64,000 nt of DNA from Halomonas stenophila (GCF_014192275.1 NZ_JACHXR010000003.1:209647-273646), one strand, 5' to 3'; shown: positions 28,742 to 37,977, counted from the first letter of the stretch. The notes: a model not told the origin generated them from the letters alone. Translations and numbers: made by a program.

Positions 28742-29557
28742 TTATTCGGCCTGGTTTACCATATAGTCGACGATGGCCTTGACCTCGTCGTCGGAGGCGC
28801 TGCTGCCACCCTTGGGCGGCATGGCGCCCTTGCCGTTGATGGCGCTCTGGTAGAGGGTCTCGACACCCTGGTCGATACGCGGCCCCCAGGCCTCGGCGTT
28901 GCCCAGCTTCGGTGCGCCGGCGGCACCGGAGTCGTGGCAGGCGGCGCAGCCGGAGCTTCCATAGAGGGCTTCGCCGTCCAGGTCGCTGTCGGCTTCGGCG
29001 GTGGCTTCCTCTCCGGTGGCCTCTTCGGCCGGCGCTTCCTGCTCCGCCGTGGCGGCGTCATCGGTCGGCGCGTCGTCCTCGGCGGCCGCGTCGCCGCCGC
29101 CGCTGGCCTCGGCGGGCACCTCCATCACCGGTTCGACCAGGTAGGCCACGGCGGCCTGGACTTCCGCGTCGGAGAGGTTGGGGTTGCCGCCGCGGGCCGG
29201 CATGGCGTTGAAGCCGTTGATGGCGTGGCTCACCAGGGTCTCGAAGCCCTGGCCGGTGCGCTCGCTCCAGGCGGCCTCGTCGCCGCGCTTCGGCGCACCC
29301 GCGGCGCCGGTGTCGTGACAGGCCATGCAGACGCTGTTGTAGATGCTCTCGCCGTCGGCGCTGCCGGAGGAGGTGCTGTCGTCGCCGCTGCTGGCCGCCA
29401 TGGCGGTGCCGCAGTCTTCGCCCTGCACGCACAGCTCGCCCACCGGTTCCAGGCGTTCGGCGATGGCATCCTGGTCCACGTCCTCCTGGGCGAGCGCCAT
29501 GCCCGTGGTCAGGCCGAGGGTGGCCAGGCACCCCATGATCAGCTTGCTGGATTTCAC
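28742..29557 (-). CDS. Di-haem cytochrome c5-like protein
   Basis: A periplasmic protein of 271 residues with signal peptide MKSSKLIMGCLATLGLTTG...ALA. It has two class I cytochrome c domains, each with one haem site: CMACH (first) and CAACH (second). Each domain has a distal Met in an AMP motif (FNAMPARGG and KGAMPPKGG). An acidic Ala/Glu-rich linker of roughly 50 residues joins them. It probably shuttles electrons to terminal oxidases or reductases. GTG 29557 was chosen because AAGAGG lies 8 bases upstream; GTG codons at 29563 and 29566 overlap that site. Confidence 0.85.
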   Translation of the reverse strand: MKSSKLIMGCLATLGLTTGMALAQEDVDQDAIAERLEPVGELCVQGEDCGTAMAASSGDDSTSSGSADGESIYNSVCMACHDTGAAGAPKRGDEAAWSERTGQGFETLVSHAINGFNAMPARGGNPNLSDAEVQAAVAYLVEPVMEVPAEASGGGDAAAEDDAPTDDAATAEQEAPAEEATGEEATAEADSDLDGEALYGSSGCAACHDSGAAGAPKLGNAEAWGPRIDQGVETLYQSAINGKGAMPPKGGSSASDDEVKAIVDYMVNQAE

Positions 29558-29643
29558 TCTCACCACCTCTTGACGGTCTTGTCATCGAATCACGGTCGGC
29601 ATCACGACAGCCGGAGGACGCCATGACGCGCACAATGGGCGCC

Positions 29644-29672
29644 AGTATAGCCGTATCGCCAACCGCTGGAAA
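29644..29672 (-). promoter_or_regulatory. Candidate sigma-70 promoter for the cytochrome gene
   Basis: On the minus strand TTTCCA and TATACT are separated by 17 bases, about 90 bases upstream of the cytochrome start. Confidence 0.4.
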
Positions 29673-29804
29673 ATGCGGGAGATCATGCGCCGGGGCATGG
29701 GCGGGGCACGTCGGGAGGAGGCCGTGGCCGCTGGCGGCTGGACAGCGAAAGGGCAGCACGGTAGGATGTTGCTCGCCTCGTGGTCATCGACCGCCAGGCC
29801 CCGC

Positions 29805-29881
29805 GCGCCCTTAGCTCAGCTGGATAGAGCGTCGCCCTCCGGAGGCGAAGGTCAAAGGTTCGAATCCTTTAGGGCGCGCCA
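29805..29881 (+). tRNA. tRNA-Arg (anticodon CCG)
   Basis: A complete 77-base cloverleaf. The acceptor GCGCCCT pairs with AGGGCGC, the D arm is GCTC...GAGC, and the anticodon stem TCGCC/GGCGA encloses loop CTCCGGA. The T arm contains GGTTCGAATCC, and CCA is encoded. It is close to E. coli tRNA-Arg(CCG). A rho-independent terminator follows 10 bases later. Confidence 0.97.
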
Positions 29882-29891
29882 AAGAATTCAA

Positions 29892-29924
29892 GGGCTTACG
29901 GTTATCCGTAGGCCCTTTTCTTTG
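29892..29924 (+). terminator. Rho-independent terminator after tRNA-Arg
   Basis: Stem GGGCTTACGG / CCGTAGGCCC with loop TTAT, followed by TTTTCTTT. A classical structure placed right after the tRNA. Confidence 0.85.
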
Positions 29925-30007
29925 GTTCCTCGCACAAACAGCCCCTTCGATTCCCGCGAACCGGGGAGATCTACGGGAAGATCGGCGCGGTTCCGCTGAT
30001 ATCAAGC

Positions 30008-31687
30008 CTAGTCATGATCCCGGTCTCTTGAATGGCGTTGGCACCAGGCGTGGTATTCAGTGGCGGGGAGGGCCGGTGAATAGAGGAAGCCCTGTGCATG
30101 ATCGCAGCCGAGGCTACGCAAAATGGCTGCCTGCTCCACCGTCTCCACACCTTCGGCGGTCACCACCAGGTCAAGAGCGTGGCCCACGTCGATCATGCAG
30201 GCCATCAGCTTGCGTGCACGCTCGTCTCGCTCCAGATGGGAGACGAAGACACGATCGATCTTGAGCCCCGTGATCGGCAGGTGCTGTAAGTACTCGAACG
30301 AGGAGAAGCCTGTGCCGAAGTCATCGATACTCACGCCGATGCCGATATCACGAATGCGTTGTATGGCGCTGCGTGCTACCTCCAGGTCACCGATCAAGGC
30401 GCTTTCCGTGATTTCCACTTCCAGTCGTCCGGGGCACACACCAGCGTGTTCGACGAGTTCCAGGAGTAGATCATGGAGTTCTTCATTGTGCAGGTCATGC
30501 ACCGAGACATTGATGCTGATGGCCCCCTCGCTCCCGTCATGGATGGCAAAGGCACCGGCGGCTTTAGCGACGAAGTTGGTGACAGGGCCGATCAGCGAGG
30601 TATTTTCCACCTTGGGCATGAACTGGCCTGGCGGGATCAGCCTACCATTCTCGCCTCGCCAGCGGATCAACCCTTCACATCCACAGACCTTGCCATCAGC
30701 CAGTCGAATCTTGGGTTGGTAATGCAGCTCGAACTCCCTTGCGGCCAACCCGTCCCGGACCCGAGCAATCAGCTTGAGCGACTCCAGGGTGCGCCGGTCG
30801 AAGGAGGGATTGAAATGTGTATGGCCATGTCTTTGCCGCATAGTGGCCAGTAGCGCGATGCGGGCCTCTCGGAGTAGTTCTCTAGCCCCCGTCGTGCCGT
30901 CTCGCGCGATGGCACTGCCCATGGCTAACTGGACGCGTACCGGCACCTGCTGAATTAACAGGCTGTCCTCGCCGACATCCATCAGTCTCTGGCTGATATG
31001 GCCGAGATCACCCGGCCCGACATCCTTCAATATCAGCGCAAGCTCATCAAGACTCAGACGGTACGCCTTGCCGCCACCGCGAATCACCCGACTCAGCCGT
31101 TCGCCCATCGCGAAGAGAAGCTCGTCTGCGGCGTCCATGCCCAGGGCTTCGACGACGTCCGTCATATCGGTGATCTTCACCTTTATCACCCCGGTCTGTG
31201 AGACCTTGCTCACCGGTTGCGACAGACAGTGGTCAAGATCCTCGTTGAGCGCGACCTGGTTGGGGAGTCCCGACTGGGGATCGGTACGGGCGATGACCCG
31301 ATGTTCATTTGCCGAACGTCGGCGTAGATGGAACAACCAGCCGGCCAGGCCGCCCAAAAGCAGATAGAATACCAGACGTGTCAGGTAGTTGGCGGTGGTT
31401 TGCTCGATGCCCAGGACGGCATCCTGTGGCATGGTCGCCATCATGGCGCCTGCGAGCAAGGCCGCGATCAGCCCGCCTGGCGTGGTGTACCAGGACGCCG
31501 CGACGAGTACCGGGATCAGCATCAAGTAGGGGTAGGCGTAGGCGGTGCCTCCGGTGGCATAGACGATCGCTGAGCCTGCGATCAGCAGTAGCACCACGAC
31601 GCCGCAGCACGTGATATGGCGACTGCCGATGATCCGTAGGGCCCGTCGCGGCCATGCCGTCGATCTCACGCTATCGCTTGACCCCAT
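30008..31687 (-). CDS. Membrane GGDEF/EAL protein, probable c-di-GMP phosphodiesterase
   Basis: A 559-residue protein with about four N-terminal membrane segments (about 25-120), a degenerate GGDEF domain (the signature reads SLDEL) and a full EAL domain. The EAL catalytic set looks kept: the Glu of CEGLIRW, NVS, EITES, DDFGTG, LKIDR, AEGVET and QGF. It most likely breaks down c-di-GMP, with the GGDEF part regulatory. ATG 31687 was chosen because GGAGG lies 8 bases upstream; a GTG 15 bases earlier is possible. Codon use is visibly more AT-ending than in its neighbours, suggesting transfer. It sits next to tRNA-Arg. Confidence 0.88.
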   Translation of the reverse strand: MGSSDSVRSTAWPRRALRIIGSRHITCCGVVVLLLIAGSAIVYATGGTAYAYPYLMLIPVLVAASWYTTPGGLIAALLAGAMMATMPQDAVLGIEQTTANYLTRLVFYLLLGGLAGWLFHLRRRSANEHRVIARTDPQSGLPNQVALNEDLDHCLSQPVSKVSQTGVIKVKITDMTDVVEALGMDAADELLFAMGERLSRVIRGGGKAYRLSLDELALILKDVGPGDLGHISQRLMDVGEDSLLIQQVPVRVQLAMGSAIARDGTTGARELLREARIALLATMRQRHGHTHFNPSFDRRTLESLKLIARVRDGLAAREFELHYQPKIRLADGKVCGCEGLIRWRGENGRLIPPGQFMPKVENTSLIGPVTNFVAKAAGAFAIHDGSEGAISINVSVHDLHNEELHDLLLELVEHAGVCPGRLEVEITESALIGDLEVARSAIQRIRDIGIGVSIDDFGTGFSSFEYLQHLPITGLKIDRVFVSHLERDERARKLMACMIDVGHALDLVVTAEGVETVEQAAILRSLGCDHAQGFLYSPALPATEYHAWCQRHSRDRDHD

Positions 31688-32044
31688 CTCCTTGGCCTCC
31701 ACGTGGATAACCTTGATCCTGTATTAGGGTATACCAATTCGACATGCTTCAGAGGGCATGACGAGGAACGGCTCCGGATGCAATCCATTGGTCGATCCAG
31801 GAGCCCGGTGAGCGTAGCGTCGATGCCGTCCGTCGTCTGATATGGACAGTGAGGGAATCCTCGACGATAGTGGGCCGAAAGTGGAGACATTTCCAGCAGG
31901 CCTCGGCGATGCGCCCAGTGGTGAGTCTCCCGTGTGTCGCCCGCCCGAGGGCAAGCCAACGGTCGCGACCCCTTGCCGACTCGCTGGCGGGGATTCATCC
32001 GAAACCGGATCATTGGTCTCGAAGAGACAGCATGAGAGGTTGCC
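31688..32044. other. Gene-free spacer, no recognisable feature
   Basis: This stretch of about 357 bases holds only short unconserved open frames. No transposon end, RNA gene or clear promoter was recognised. It separates two genes of lower-GC style. Confidence 0.5.
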
Positions 32045-32422
32045 GTGAGCATTGTTCTCAAGCGTGCCTTTGAACCTGCCAGGGCTCAGGATGGTTACCG
32101 CGTTCTGGTGGACGGGCTGTGGCCCAGAGGGGTGACGAAGCTGGAAGCCAGGATCGACGAGTGGCCAAAGGAGATCGCTCCAAGCAAGGCACTTCGCCAG
32201 GCGTTTCATCAGGGAGAGATTGGCTGGGGGAGCTTTCGCCGTCGTTATCTTGCCGAGCTCAAGGCGCATCGCGAAACCATGCGCCCACTGGCCAGGCGTG
32301 CCCAGAGACAGCGTGTGACGCTCGTGTTTTCCGCCAAGGACGAACGCCACAATAATGCCGTGATACTCAAGCAGTATCTCTCGATGCTGAACGGTCGCGC
32401 TGGCCTTGCCCCTTCTCGTTGA
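32045..32422 (+). CDS. DUF488 (YeaO-like) family protein
   Basis: A 125-residue cytoplasmic protein with the family signature YRVLVDGLWPRGVTK near the N terminus, IAPSKALRQAFHQGE, and LVFSAKDERHNNAVILKQYL at the end. The family is widespread and its biochemical function is unknown. The start is GTG preceded by GAGAGG. It stands alone between two noncoding spacers. Confidence 0.85.
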   Translation: MSIVLKRAFEPARAQDGYRVLVDGLWPRGVTKLEARIDEWPKEIAPSKALRQAFHQGEIGWGSFRRRYLAELKAHRETMRPLARRAQRQRVTLVFSAKDERHNNAVILKQYLSMLNGRAGLAPSR

Positions 32423-32606
32423 AGATGCCCTTCATCGAGTGAGAACGACCCTGCCACGAGCTTGCGCCCCTGAGGCCGTCCTGTTCCGGACGTGCCCGAT
32501 CACGTCCCCGGCAGGCTTTTGCCGGCCCCGGTGTCCGTATCGGCTATGCCGGTGTCGTACCGAGGATGTCGCCCTCGGGCAGGGAGTTCCACGCTTCTTC
32601 TAGTTT

Positions 32607-32639
32607 CGCCCGATCCGCGAGGCTGCGGAGAATCGGGCG
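32607..32639 (+). other. Hairpin in the leader of the formate-THF ligase gene
   Basis: CGCCCGAT (32607-32614) pairs with ATCGGGCG (32632-32639), enclosing a second pairing CCGC/GCGG. It lies about 50 bases before the fhs start. The leader between the DUF488 gene and fhs (about 270 bases) has no other gene. It could be a 5'-UTR structure or a terminator of the upstream unit; no known riboswitch fits. Confidence 0.4.
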
Positions 32640-32691
32640 GGGCATCAGGCCGTGATTTCCCACCGGCGACGGTGTAGCGAGGAGGGGCGAG

Positions 32692-34467
32692 ATGACCGAC
32701 TATCTCCCGTTGAGACACGACAAGCCCCTCTGCGGGGAGGGCGTGGCCCTCGAGGCCGCCCCCGGGCCCTCTCCCGACGATGGTCTTCCGCCGCCGGGGG
32801 CGCCGGATATCGCCATCGCCCGGGCGGCCACGCCCTGGCCCATCGGCGAGGTGGCCGCCCGGCTCGGCATCGAGCCCCGGCAGCTGCTGCCCTATGGCCA
32901 TGACAAGGCCAAGCTCTCCCACGACTTCACCGATGCCCTGGTGGGGCGTCCGCCGGGCAAGCTGGTGCTGGTCACCGCCATCACCCCGACCCCGGCCGGC
33001 GAGGGCAAGACGACCACCACCGTGGGGCTGGGCGACGGCCTCAGCCGGCTCGGGCACAAGGCCGCGGTGTGTCTGCGCGAGCCCTCCCTCGGGCCCTGCT
33101 TCGGCATGAAGGGAGGCGCGGCGGGGGGCGGGCGCTCCCAGGTGATTCCCATGGAGGACATCAACCTGCACTTCACCGGCGATTTCCATGCCGTCACCAG
33201 CGCCCACAACCTGCTGGCCGCCCTGATCGACAACCACCTGCAATGGGGCAATGCCCTGGATATCGATCCTCGGCGCATCTCCTGGAAGCGGGTGATGGAC
33301 ATCAACGACCGCGCCCTCCGGCACCTGACCATCGGCCTGGGAGGCCCGGCCCACGGCGTACCGCGGGAAGCGGGCTTCGATATCACCGCCGCCTCGGAAA
33401 TCATGGCGATCCTCTGCCTGTCCGCCGACCTGGCCGACCTGCAGCGCCGACTGGGCGAGATCATCGTCGCACGGCGTCGCAATGGTAGCCCGGTGCGTGC
33501 CCGGGACCTGGAGGCCGAAGGCGCCATGGCGGTGCTGCTCAAGGAGGCCCTGGCCCCCAACCTCGTCCAGACCCTGGAGCATACCCCAGCCTTCATCCAT
33601 GGCGGCCCCTTCGCCAACATTGCCCATGGCTGCAACTCCCTGATGGCGACCCGCAGTGCCCTGTCCCTGGCCGATATCGTGGTCACCGAGGCGGGCTTCG
33701 GTGCCGATCTGGGCGCCGAGAAGTTCTTCAACATCAAGTGCCGGCAGGCCGGGTTGACGCCCAGTGCGGTGGTGGTGGTCGCCACCCTGAGGGCCCTGAA
33801 GCTGCATGGAGGCGTCGAGCGGGATGCCCTCGGGCTGCCGGACCCCGAGGCGGTGCGTCGCGGGGCGCGCAACCTGAGCCGGCATGTGGCGAACCTGCGC
33901 CATTTCGGGGTGCCCGTGCTGGTGGCGGTCAACCACTTCGCGCAGGATGATGACCAGGAGCACCAAGCCCTGCAGGCCGCCTGCGATGAGCTGGGCGTCG
34001 AGCGGGTGGTCAGTCGCCACTGGGCGGAGGGCTCCCGGGGCAGCGAGGCTCTGGCGGAGCGGGTGGCGGCCATGGTGGAGGCACCTACGCCCAGCCTGGC
34101 GCTGACCTACGAGGATGACGCCAGCCTCGAGGACAAGGTCAGGGCCGTCGCCCAGCGTCTCTACGGGGCGGCGGATATCGGCCTGGAGCCCAGGGCGCGA
34201 CGGCAGTTGGAGGAATACGAGGCGCTCGGTTACGGCCACCTGCCGGTGTGCATCGCCAAGACCCAGTACAGCTTCGCCGCCGACCCGGCGCTCACCGGCC
34301 TCGCCGAGGGGCACGTGCTGCCGGTGCGCGAGGCCGAGCTGGCCGCCGGTGCCGGCTTCGTCGTGGTGATCTGCGGCGATATCATGCGCATGCCCGGCAT
34401 GCCGCGTCAGCCGGCATCCTCCGGCATCCGGCTCGATCCGGGGGGCGAGATCGAGGGCCTGTCCTGA
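32692..34467 (+). CDS. fhs: Formate-tetrahydrofolate ligase
   Basis: A 591-residue enzyme that makes 10-formyl-THF from formate, THF and ATP, feeding C1 units to purine and methionine synthesis. The P-loop is [13 protein letters not shown] (about 99-110). Conserved segments include [35 protein letters not shown] and [16 protein letters not shown]. The first 45 residues or so, rich in Pro and Ala, exceed the usual N terminus. The start follows GAGGAGGGGCGAG. It is a single gene facing a phosphatase gene. Confidence 0.95.
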   Translation: MTDYLPLRHDKPLCGEGVALEAAPGPSPDDGLPPPGAPDIAIARAATPWPIGEVAARLGIEPRQLLPYGHDKAKLSHDFTDALVGRPPGKLVLVTAITPTPAGEGKTTTTVGLGDGLSRLGHKAAVCLREPSLGPCFGMKGGAAGGGRSQVIPMEDINLHFTGDFHAVTSAHNLLAALIDNHLQWGNALDIDPRRISWKRVMDINDRALRHLTIGLGGPAHGVPREAGFDITAASEIMAILCLSADLADLQRRLGEIIVARRRNGSPVRARDLEAEGAMAVLLKEALAPNLVQTLEHTPAFIHGGPFANIAHGCNSLMATRSALSLADIVVTEAGFGADLGAEKFFNIKCRQAGLTPSAVVVVATLRALKLHGGVERDALGLPDPEAVRRGARNLSRHVANLRHFGVPVLVAVNHFAQDDDQEHQALQAACDELGVERVVSRHWAEGSRGSEALAERVAAMVEAPTPSLALTYEDDASLEDKVRAVAQRLYGAADIGLEPRARRQLEEYEALGYGHLPVCIAKTQYSFAADPALTGLAEGHVLPVREAELAAGAGFVVVICGDIMRMPGMPRQPASSGIRLDPGGEIEGLS

Positions 34468-34544
34468 GGTCTTTCCATGGGACGAGGCTGGTCTCCTGAC
34501 GCGTGACCAGCTCCTGAACGGCGAGAAGGCCGCCTCCGTCGGCA

Positions 34545-35225
34545 TCACCGGCGGGGGCGTAGCCGTGTCCGGCTTGCATGTTCAACGCAGACCAGAGCGG
34601 TGAGGCTCGCCGGCGCCAGGGGCGGGCGGTCACGATGCTCGCCCAGGGGCCGACCCTCGAGGCTGGTGAGCAGGATCTGCAGCGGATCGCCGTGGCCGAC
34701 CAGCAGGATGGTCTCGTCTCGGCAGCGGGCCTCGAGGGCGTCGATCACGGCGCGCATGCGCGCCGCGACCCACTCGACACTCTCCACCCCATGGAGCCGA
34801 TGGGCAGGGTCCCGCGCATCCTGGGCCCAGACCTCGCCGTAACGCGAGTCGGGCTGGCCCTCCAGGATCCCGAAGTGGCGTTCCCGCAGGCGCGGCTCGG
34901 CCTGGGGGTGGAGCCCGAAATGGCCCGCCACGCGCTCGGCGGTGTCCCGGGTGCGCAGGAAGTCCGAGTACAGGATGCGGGTCGGGGCGGGGGCCGGCCA
35001 CTCGGCCAGCAGGGCCGCGAGCTGGTCCTGCCCCTGCCGGGACAGCCCATAGTGCGCGAGGCCCCGTGCCGGCGTGCTGATGATGATGCCCCGGGCGTTG
35101 GCCTCGCTGTGGCCATGGCGCATCAGCAGGTAGCGGTTGTTCCGCCGCGGCGGCGCGTCGACGTCGTCGTTGGTCATCGGCTTGTCATCTTTCCCGAAGT
35201 GCTCGACGGTTTTTCCATGCGGCAT
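34545..35225 (-). CDS. Histidine phosphatase (phosphoglycerate-mutase) family protein
   Basis: A 226-residue protein with the catalytic LMRHGHSE motif, where the first His becomes phosphorylated, ERHFGILEG (the acid residue), and the second His in LLVGHGDPLQ. These are the marks of the branch-1 histidine phosphatases. The substrate is not predictable; small phosphoesters are usual. The start is uncertain: ATG 35225 has no ribosome-binding site, and ATG 35177 (MTNDDVD) is an alternative nearer to the domain. It converges with fhs. Confidence 0.8.
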   Translation of the reverse strand: MPHGKTVEHFGKDDKPMTNDDVDAPPRRNNRYLLMRHGHSEANARGIIISTPARGLAHYGLSRQGQDQLAALLAEWPAPAPTRILYSDFLRTRDTAERVAGHFGLHPQAEPRLRERHFGILEGQPDSRYGEVWAQDARDPAHRLHGVESVEWVAARMRAVIDALEARCRDETILLVGHGDPLQILLTSLEGRPLGEHRDRPPLAPASLTALVCVEHASRTRLRPRR

Positions 35226-35252
35226 GGCCGGTCCCGTTGCAACCGGGAGACG

Positions 35253-35804
35253 TCAGTCGGCGCGGCCTTCGCAGAGACGTTGCATGCGGGTCAGTGCCCC
35301 TCGGGCGCCCTCGAGGCTGAACACCAGGAACCAGTAATCCTGCTCGGCGCGGTGAAGGCGCAGGCGCAGGAGTTCGCCGGCGGCCATCTCCGCCAGCAGG
35401 GCCTCGGTATCGGGAACGGTGAAGCGCGCGTAGAAGCCGCTGTTGCCGCGCTCGGTGATAAAGGCGGCCTGGCCGGTATGCACGCGGCCATCATCGACCA
35501 GCAGGTCCGCCGGGACGCGGTTCACCGTGGCACTCTCGGCCTGGACCTCGTCCAGCTCCACGCGCATCTCCAGCCACGGCCGGCCGCAGGCTCCGGGGCT
35601 GGCATTGACGCTGAACACGGTGTCGCTGTAGCTGCGCTGCTCCAGGGCCCGGACGTGATGCTGCTCGCCCAGCGTCAGGCGCAGCGAGTGCCAGTCGCCA
35701 TGGTGCTCGACGGCGTCGATGTTGTAGCGGCCGGCCTGGGCGGGGGCGGTGACGGCCAGGGCCAGAAGGCCCGACAGCAGGCGGCGAAGGACGGTCGGTG
35801 ACAT
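35253..35804 (-). CDS. Secreted protein of unknown function
   Basis: A 183-residue protein with a clear signal peptide (LLSGLLALAVTAPAQA, cleavage near residue 24). The mature part is predicted mixed beta-rich with one Cys in GACGRPWLE and another near the end (QRLCEG), possibly a periplasmic disulfide. No family was recognised. It lies between the phosphatase gene and the molybdoenzyme module, on the same strand as both, and could be co-transcribed with either. Confidence 0.65.
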   Translation of the reverse strand: MSPTVLRRLLSGLLALAVTAPAQAGRYNIDAVEHHGDWHSLRLTLGEQHHVRALEQRSYSDTVFSVNASPGACGRPWLEMRVELDEVQAESATVNRVPADLLVDDGRVHTGQAAFITERGNSGFYARFTVPDTEALLAEMAAGELLRLRLHRAEQDYWFLVFSLEGARGALTRMQRLCEGRAD

Positions 35805-35891
35805 GGTGGATCCCGGGGAACTGGACCCCGGGAGGCTAGCATATCCGTCCCGCCGTGTGCCGCCGCCGCGTTCGGCTAGACAGCCTGCCGC

Positions 35892-36662
35892 TCAGATCCC
35901 CGCCCACCAGCGGTAGCCACGGTCCTCCCAGTAGCCGCCCCGGCCACGGCCGAGATGCGCGAAGCTCGTTACCAGTTCGATACGCATGACATACTTGGCC
36001 ATCTTGTAGCCCAGCTGGCGCTCGGCGCGCAGGCGCAGGGGCGCGCCGTTGGCGATGGGCAGGTCGCCGCCGTTGAGGCCGTAGGCCAGCAGGGTCTGCG
36101 GGTGGTAGGCCTCGCGCAGGTCGAGGCTCTCGTAGTAGCGGTCGCCGCCCCGGTAGCGATCGGCGCAGTGGAAGACCACGAAGCGCGCCTCGTCGCGCAC
36201 CCCCACCCGGGCCAGCAACTCGCCGAGCACCACCCCGGTCCACTCGCCGATGCAGCTCCAGCCCTCCACGCAGTCGTGGCGGGTGATCTGGGTGCGCGCC
36301 GGCATCCTCCGGAGCTCGGCGAGGGAGAAGGCCTGGGGTCGCTCGACCAGGCCGTCGACCTCGAGGCGCCAGTCGCGGAAGTCGCCAGCCGCCAGGCGCA
36401 GGTAGTCGATCTCCCGGGGCATGGTCGTGCCGTTGGGGCGGAAGGTCGGGGCGATGTCCTCGGGGGCGTACTCCCGGGCCAGCGCCTCCCGGGCGGCCAG
36501 CAGGCGATGGGCCCGCTGGGTCAGGCCCTCGCTGGCGGCGAACAGGCGCTGCATGGCGTCGCTGCGCGAGAGCCGGTCGCAGCCCGCCAGCATCAGCGTG
36601 CCGCCGGCCAGCAGGCCGCGGGTCAGGAAGCGTCGGCGGCCGGGGTCATCGGGATGCGTCAT
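35892..36662 (-). CDS. Sulfite-oxidase/MsrP-family molybdopterin oxidoreductase, Tat-exported
   Basis: A 256-residue protein starting with a twin-arginine motif (RRRFLTRGLLAGG) and a lipobox-like LAGC. The Mo-ligand Cys131 lies in HDCVEGWSCIGEWTG, matching the conserved C-V-E-x-W-S of MsrP and sulfite oxidases. MsrP (YedY) reduces methionine sulfoxide in periplasmic proteins; this shorter relative may do the same or act on sulfite-like substrates. The gene overlaps the downstream end of the cytochrome b gene by 17 bases, so the two form an enzyme/membrane-anchor pair comparable with MsrPQ. Confidence 0.8.
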   Translation of the reverse strand: MTHPDDPGRRRFLTRGLLAGGTLMLAGCDRLSRSDAMQRLFAASEGLTQRAHRLLAAREALAREYAPEDIAPTFRPNGTTMPREIDYLRLAAGDFRDWRLEVDGLVERPQAFSLAELRRMPARTQITRHDCVEGWSCIGEWTGVVLGELLARVGVRDEARFVVFHCADRYRGGDRYYESLDLREAYHPQTLLAYGLNGGDLPIANGAPLRLRAERQLGYKMAKYVMRIELVTSFAHLGRGRGGYWEDRGYRWWAGI

Positions 36663-37503
36663 CGCGCGTCTCCTCTTCCGGGGGGAGGGCATAGCGCCCG
36701 GTGATCATCGAGCGCAGGTTGTTGCCGACGCCGGAGACCAGCACCAGCAGCAGATGCACCACGAAGAAGGCCAGCAGGGCGGCGGCGGCCAGGAAGTGCA
36801 GGGTGCGGGCGCTCTGCCGGCCGCCGAAGAGATCCAGCAGCCAGGGCCAGGCGGCATCCAGGGTCGGTGACATGGTCAGGCCGGTGAGCACCACCAGCGG
36901 GGCGAGGACGAACAGCACCCCCAGGTAGGCCAGCTTCTGCAGCAGGTTGTAGTGGCGCGCCTCCTCCCCCCGCGGGAAGCGCAGCCGCAGGTGCTCGACC
37001 ACGACATGGCCGAGACGCGGCCATTCGTCGCGTCGCGGCAGCAGGCGCCGGCGCAGCTGGCCGCTGGCCACCAGGTAGACCAGGTAGGCCGCAAGCATCG
37101 GGGCGAAGATCCAGCCGGCGAGGAAGTGCCACTGGCGACCCATGGCCAGCCAGCGCGGGCCGGGCAGTGTCGCCCAGGCGGGGAAGGCGCGCCGCTCGCG
37201 ATCGGCGCGCGGTCCCGAGACGCCCAGCACGCCGGTGGTGTCGAAGCGGTATCCGCCGATACGGGTGATGCCGCGCAGGGAGCCGTCATCGGCGCGCTCG
37301 GCGCCGATCGACAGCGCCGGGGCGTCGAAAGTGGAATCCTTGCCCCAGTACAGGGCCGGATGGGCATTGAAGATCTGCAGGCCGCTCATCAGCAGGATCG
37401 CCAGGCAGATGGCGTTGATCCAGTGCCACAGCCGGGTGAACGTCGAGTGCCGCTTGATCACCGTCGGCCGGGGAGCATGGCGTGTGGCGCCGAAGAATCG
37501 CAT
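36646..37503 (-). CDS. Membrane cytochrome b (b561/YedZ-type electron donor)
   Basis: A 285-residue protein with four strong membrane helices. Histidines are placed for haem b binding in TRLWHWINAICLAILLMSG, QWHFLAGWIFAPM, the segment near ARTLHFLAAAALL and FFVVHLLLVL. A periplasmic-loop insertion of about 80 residues lies after helix 1. It probably passes quinol electrons to the molybdoenzyme encoded just downstream. The Met-rich protein gene lies upstream on the same strand, 86 bases away. Confidence 0.8.
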   Translation of the reverse strand: MRFFGATRHAPRPTVIKRHSTFTRLWHWINAICLAILLMSGLQIFNAHPALYWGKDSTFDAPALSIGAERADDGSLRGITRIGGYRFDTTGVLGVSGPRADRERRAFPAWATLPGPRWLAMGRQWHFLAGWIFAPMLAAYLVYLVASGQLRRRLLPRRDEWPRLGHVVVEHLRLRFPRGEEARHYNLLQKLAYLGVLFVLAPLVVLTGLTMSPTLDAAWPWLLDLFGGRQSARTLHFLAAAALLAFFVVHLLLVLVSGVGNNLRSMITGRYALPPEEETRDDASR

Positions 37504-37589
37504 GGGGTGGGCCCTCCCGAAGAGGCGAGGCGGAGCGGGAAGGCATGACCGGCCGGAACGTCATCCGTCCGGTCATGCGGCGGCGAGCA

Positions 37590-37847
37590 TCACATCTCGC
37601 CGTCGTCTTCCATCATCGATTCCTCGTCCTCCATCATCATCTCGTCGTCGCCTTCCGACTTCATGGCATCGTCCCCGCTCATGGCGTCTTCCTCGCCCAT
37701 GGCCTCGCCGGACATGGCATCCTGTTCCATGCTTCCGCCCTCCTGCATGGCGTCCGCATGGTGGTCCGCCAGGGCGGCGCTCGGCAGCAGCAGGGCCCCG
37801 AGCAGGATGGCGAACAGGGTGGTCCTGGGCTGGGTCGGCTTGAACAT
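37590..37847 (-). CDS. Small secreted Met/Asp/Glu-rich protein (MXKDX/MrpX-like)
   Basis: An 85-residue protein with a signal peptide (LFAILLGALLLPSAALA). The mature region of about 58 residues holds about 12 methionines and many Asp/Glu residues, with loose repeats such as DAMSGEAMGEEDAMSGDDAM. It has no Cys. Comparable Met-rich periplasmic proteins next to MsrP-type enzymes (Azospira MrpX) serve as oxidisable sinks for hypochlorite, regenerated by the reductase. That role is inferred from context. The start is preceded by GGAGGTGCG. It is divergent from a two-component system across an operator-like region. Confidence 0.75.
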   Translation of the reverse strand: MFKPTQPRTTLFAILLGALLLPSAALADHHADAMQEGGSMEQDAMSGEAMGEEDAMSGDDAMKSEGDDEMMMEDEESMMEDDGEM

Positions 37848-37928
37848 CTCGCACCTCCGGTGATGGTCTGGCCGCCGGCGACATGCCGTGTCGGCACCTG
37901 TCACGCTAGCCAGCCCCCCGGGGGGATT

Positions 37929-37977
37929 CATCACGAAATCATCACGAACGGGGGGCTGGCGTGAAGGTTTCGTGATG
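37929..37977. promoter_or_regulatory. Operator repeats between the Met-rich gene and the response regulator gene
   Basis: CATCACGAA occurs at 37929-37937 and again at 37940-37948, exactly 11 bases apart, and in inverse form (TTCGTGATG) at 37969-37977. An 11-base direct repeat is the usual spacing for OmpR/PhoB-family dimers. Flanking CCAGCCCCCC / GGGGGGCTGG adds an inverted repeat. The neighbouring response regulator is the obvious candidate ligand. Confidence 0.7.

Noticed and set aside
31688..32044. Transposase remnant in the spacer before the DUF488 gene
   Set aside because: Short open frames exist on both strands but none shows a transposase motif or terminal inverted repeats.
32630..32690. 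FMN-riboswitch-like stretch before fhs (GGGCGGGGC ... TTTCCCACCGGCGACGGT)
   Set aside because: Only the first arm resembles an FMN aptamer; the other conserved arms are missing and the start codon follows at once. The downstream gene is not a flavin gene.
32423..32690. ZTP or THF riboswitch expected upstream of fhs
   Set aside because: No match to the conserved pairing and sequence blocks of these aptamers could be seen.
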